A stretch of 64,000 nucleotides of DNA from contig VZDJ01000090.1 of assembly GCA_008694505.1 (NCBI GenBank), forward strand, positions 9,169,521-9,233,520, read 5' to 3'. Shown here piece by piece: positions 61,681 to 64,000 of this stretch. Under the pieces are notes generated by a model. It had not been told where the DNA came from and made no database searches. It saw nothing but the letters and a program-made list of their open reading frames with translations. Origin of the DNA: Cyanoderma ruficeps. Its lineage: Eukaryota > Chordata > Aves > Passeriformes > Timaliidae. The number at the start of each line of letters is the position of its first letter. Position 1 is the first letter of the stretch. Both the position numbers and the translations under genes were made by a program.

Positions 61681-63125
61681 ATTTAACCATCTGAATAACT
61701 TACTCTTACCAAAAAGTTTAGTGAATTTTTCATCCCTGTAATTTGTTTTTTAACCCCAATCTAACATAATTCAAGACATTTCTGTTAACTGGGCTACACA
61801 GGACATCAGGCTGATGAATACAAATGTCCCTTCTAACAATACCATGTACAAATCTATGCTGGTGGAAGCACAGAGAACTCTGCCTCTGTCAAAAATCAAG
61901 AAAGATATTCAAGTACCTGAACATGGATTTTGGCTAGAGGTGGTTGGGAATTTTTCACCGAAATGATATTCCTCTGTGAAGTGTAATTTCCAAGGCAGGA
62001 AAAAGAGTAGGATAGCATTTTTTAGATGTCATACTTTTCTGATAGAGAATTAAAATTAAAATTGCTGTTTTATTTTATGTTAGTTGACCTGAATATGAGT
62101 ATTGATTTTGTTTTGACAGTGATCTAAACTATTTTCCTTCAGATCAATATTAAATAAATATAATATAAAATAGCATTTTGCGATAGATAAATCTTACCTT
62201 GCATTCTTTTATAAGCTGAGTTTTTGGTCAAGCACATATCCAGTAATGCATTTTTTGGAATCATATGACTCACCTCAGCTAATGTGTGCTGTTGATGGCT
62301 TTATTTTGGTCCTAACGCCTGTCTGTCAGCCTGCCCAGGAAGCAAAAGACAAATCTGGATTGAGAGAATAAGAAGATGAAATTTAATGCTGAAATACAAC
62401 TGAGTAACCAAACAACTTGTTCCTAAGAAATTCAGATGTTTTAACTGTGTATGTCAAAATGGGACCTCTTGACTTTTCTGAATGCATTTCATTTCTTGGA
62501 GTTTGCTCAATGGTCTTATTTTGCACCAGAGTGATTCCAAGCTTTGCAGAGGTTTAACTTTGCATTTTTCCCAGTTTCTGTTTTCAGATTAATTTTTGAA
62601 ACTTCGTCATAGAAGACTGGAACTCATGGCAATATCAGGTCTACTGTGATTATTCTTTTTCTTTATTAAAACACAACTTTTCTGCATTGAAGGAGATTCT
62701 ATATTAAGACATATAAAATCTGAAAAAATAGGTGAACTTTGAAGGCTGAGCTGCCATAAGCAAATCACAAAAAATTCTTAAATAGCTTGTTTCTTCTGCC
62801 CTAGAGTCTTTCTCCTGGAAAAGAACACTCAGCTTTCAGTATTAATTATTTCTACTCCAATTGAAAATTCAAACTATTTCATTTAAAATGTCTTAATTTC
62901 ATTTTCCTTGAATATATTGTAGGCACCTGCAGGCTTGGCAGTCTCCCCAGGAATTAAGGCAGAGTTTATTGGGTTTCAGGGAACACAGAATACTAAGTGC
63001 TATTGGGTTTTCACAAAGCACTTCTGGAATAGAGACTGGTACTAAAAGTGTGAAGTGTAAGAGACTCTGATGGCGGATAATAGAAAGATGAAGGGAGAGA
63101 GAAGAAAAAAAAGTTATAGGATAAG
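61681..63125. other. Non-coding stretch, no gene seen
   Basis: This is AT-rich unique sequence up to the LTR. The 230 bases directly left of the LTR, where a primer-binding site would lie if this were a 5' LTR, show no retroviral sequence. Confidence 0.6.
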
Positions 63126-63236
63126 TGTTGTGGCAATCAAGCCTCACACAGCCATTCGCCCACTCGCCACCCATGGGACTGGGGAGAGAACTTGAAGAGT
63201 AAAACTGAGATTACTCATGGGTTGAGATAAAGGTAG

Positions 63237-63242
63237 TTTAAT
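63237..63242 (-). terminator. Poly(A) signal of the ERVL-type LTR
   Basis: The minus strand reads ATTAAA just before CTACCTTTATCTC, the conserved poly(A) position of this LTR type. Confidence 0.55.
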
Positions 63243-63420
63243 AAGGAAAGCAAAAGACATGCACACAAGCAACAGCAAACAAGGAATTAACTCCCGGCTT
63301 GCCATGGCAGGCAGGTGCTCAGCCATCAGGACAGCAGGGCCCCATCACATGTAATGCCTACTTGGGGAGACAAACACCACCACTGCAGACGTCCCCCCCT
63401 TTTCCATCTTCACCCCACTT

Positions 63421-63426
63421 TTTATA
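63421..63426 (-). promoter_or_regulatory. TATA box of the ERVL-type LTR
   Basis: The minus strand reads TATAAA in the context CCATATAAAAAGTG, the usual U3 promoter position. Confidence 0.6.
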
Positions 63427-63699
63427 TGGAGCATGATGTCACATGGTCTGGAATATCCCTGTGGTCAGCTGGGGTCACCTGTCCTGGCTGTGTCTCCTCC
63501 CAAATTCCCACTCAGCCCCAGCCCCCTCAGCAGCGTGGCAGAACAAAAGCAGAAAAGGCCTTGGCTCTGTGCAAGCCCTGCTCAGCAATAACAAAAACAT
63601 CTCTGTGTTATCAGCCCTGTGCTCAGCACAAACACAAAACACAGCCCTGCAGCAGCCACTGGGAAGAAAATTAACCCTGTCCCAGCAAAAACCAGCACA

Positions 63700-64000
63700 T
63701 TGTGTTATAATATTATTCCAAAGAGTAATGGTGATGGTGGAAGAGATGGCATAAGGAAAAGTCTTATTAGAATTAGTTAAGAAAGAGAAAATGGGAGTTT
63801 TGAAATAAATTAGCATTCTATAATATCTGTTTCCTGGAGGAAAATCTTCTTTTTTTTCCTTTTACTTAACTATTTTTTTCAACTTTTTCAACTTTTTTAA
63901 TGATTTCAACTAAACTTAAAATGGACAGGAATTTAAAAATTCTATTTTCAATGGCAACACAAATCATATGACATTTCTATTGACTCTGTTGTTCTTAGAA
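63700..64000. other. Non-coding stretch, no gene seen
   Basis: This is AT-rich unique sequence to the window end. No LTR-internal sequence, repeat or gene was identified. Confidence 0.6.

Larger units (their letters stand above)
63126..63699 (-). mobile_element. Solo LTR of an avian ERVL-type endogenous retrovirus
   Basis: On the minus strand it starts TGTGCTGGTTTTTGCTGGG (plus 63699) and passes through TTTGTGTTTGTGCTGAGCAC, GCTGAGCAGGGCTTGCAC and GGACAGGTGACCCCAGCTGA. A TATA box (plus 63421-63426) and ATTAAACTACCTTTATCTC (ATTAAA at plus 63237-63242) follow. It ends in a GCCACAACA block at 63126. This is the same family type as the LTR at 23.35 kb but a distinct subfamily, in opposite orientation. 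About 570 bases is near full length. Neither flank carries retroviral internal sequence, a primer-binding site or a polypurine tract, so it is a solo LTR. GTTATA occurs on both sides (63113-63118 and 63704-63709), a possible but imperfectly placed target-site duplication. Several frames inside it are artefacts. Confidence 0.88.

Noticed and set aside
63475..63816. 113-codon minus-strand frame and two plus-strand frames near 63.4 kb
   Set aside because: They lie in the ERVL-type LTR, which is non-coding.
1..64000. CRISPR arrays, operons or other prokaryotic systems
   Set aside because: No regularly spaced repeats or prokaryotic gene structure were found; the window is vertebrate nuclear DNA.
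1..64000. tRNA, rRNA or mitochondrial-insert sequence
   Set aside because: A scan by eye for box A/B-like pairs and rRNA-like or mitochondrial words found none convincing; diverged copies could be missed.

Overview
This window looks like ordinary nuclear DNA from a bird, most likely a songbird. It is AT-rich (roughly 60% A+T by eye) with no dense coding. It carries CR1 LINE 3' fragments of avian type and solo endogenous-retrovirus LTRs of the kinds common in passerine genomes. It also has homopolymer and dinucleotide tracts and three single-N assembly gaps, all in or beside low-complexity sequence. Nothing prokaryotic or organellar is visible.

I find no protein-coding gene, tRNA, rRNA or recognisable exon I would defend. 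The open reading frames are short, often overlap in several frames and on both strands, and show no family I recognise. The longest (about 182 codons, near 10.0-10.6 kb) is open only because it crosses a (TTC)n microsatellite. The window is therefore intergenic or lies inside a very long intron; the sequence alone does not say which.

Layout: 1-1.1 kb featureless; 1.1-1.4 kb an old LTR (minus strand); 1.4-5.1 kb featureless; 5.1-7.1 kb AT-rich with many TAAT motifs, a candidate conserved non-coding block; 7.1-18.2 kb mostly unique sequence with two N gaps and a tight TAATTA cluster at 10.67 kb; 18.26-18.9 kb the most GC- and CpG-rich patch; 23.35-23.95 kb a solo ERVL-type LTR (plus strand); 24-34.5 kb unique sequence with a GC/purine-rich patch near 27.5-27.9 kb; 34.56-36 kb a candidate conserved non-coding block; 40.5-40.8 kb remnants resembling very old amniote repeats; 46.97 kb an isolated TATA-like core; 50.24-50.48 kb a TAAT-rich candidate enhancer; 52.36-52.87 kb, 54.22-54.38 kb and 58.43-58.78 kb three CR1 3' fragments; 54.86 kb a perfect 30-bp tandem duplication; 61.03-61.68 kb another candidate conserved block; 63.13-63.70 kb a second solo ERVL-type LTR (minus strand).

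Recognised transposable elements cover only about 2.5 kb (near 4%), all of them 5'-truncated CR1s or solo LTRs, with no internal retroviral genes. I found no undescribed biological system. The most useful leads are the candidate regulatory blocks, to be tested by cross-species alignment, and the duplicated sequence around the N at 9211, which looks like an assembly artefact.
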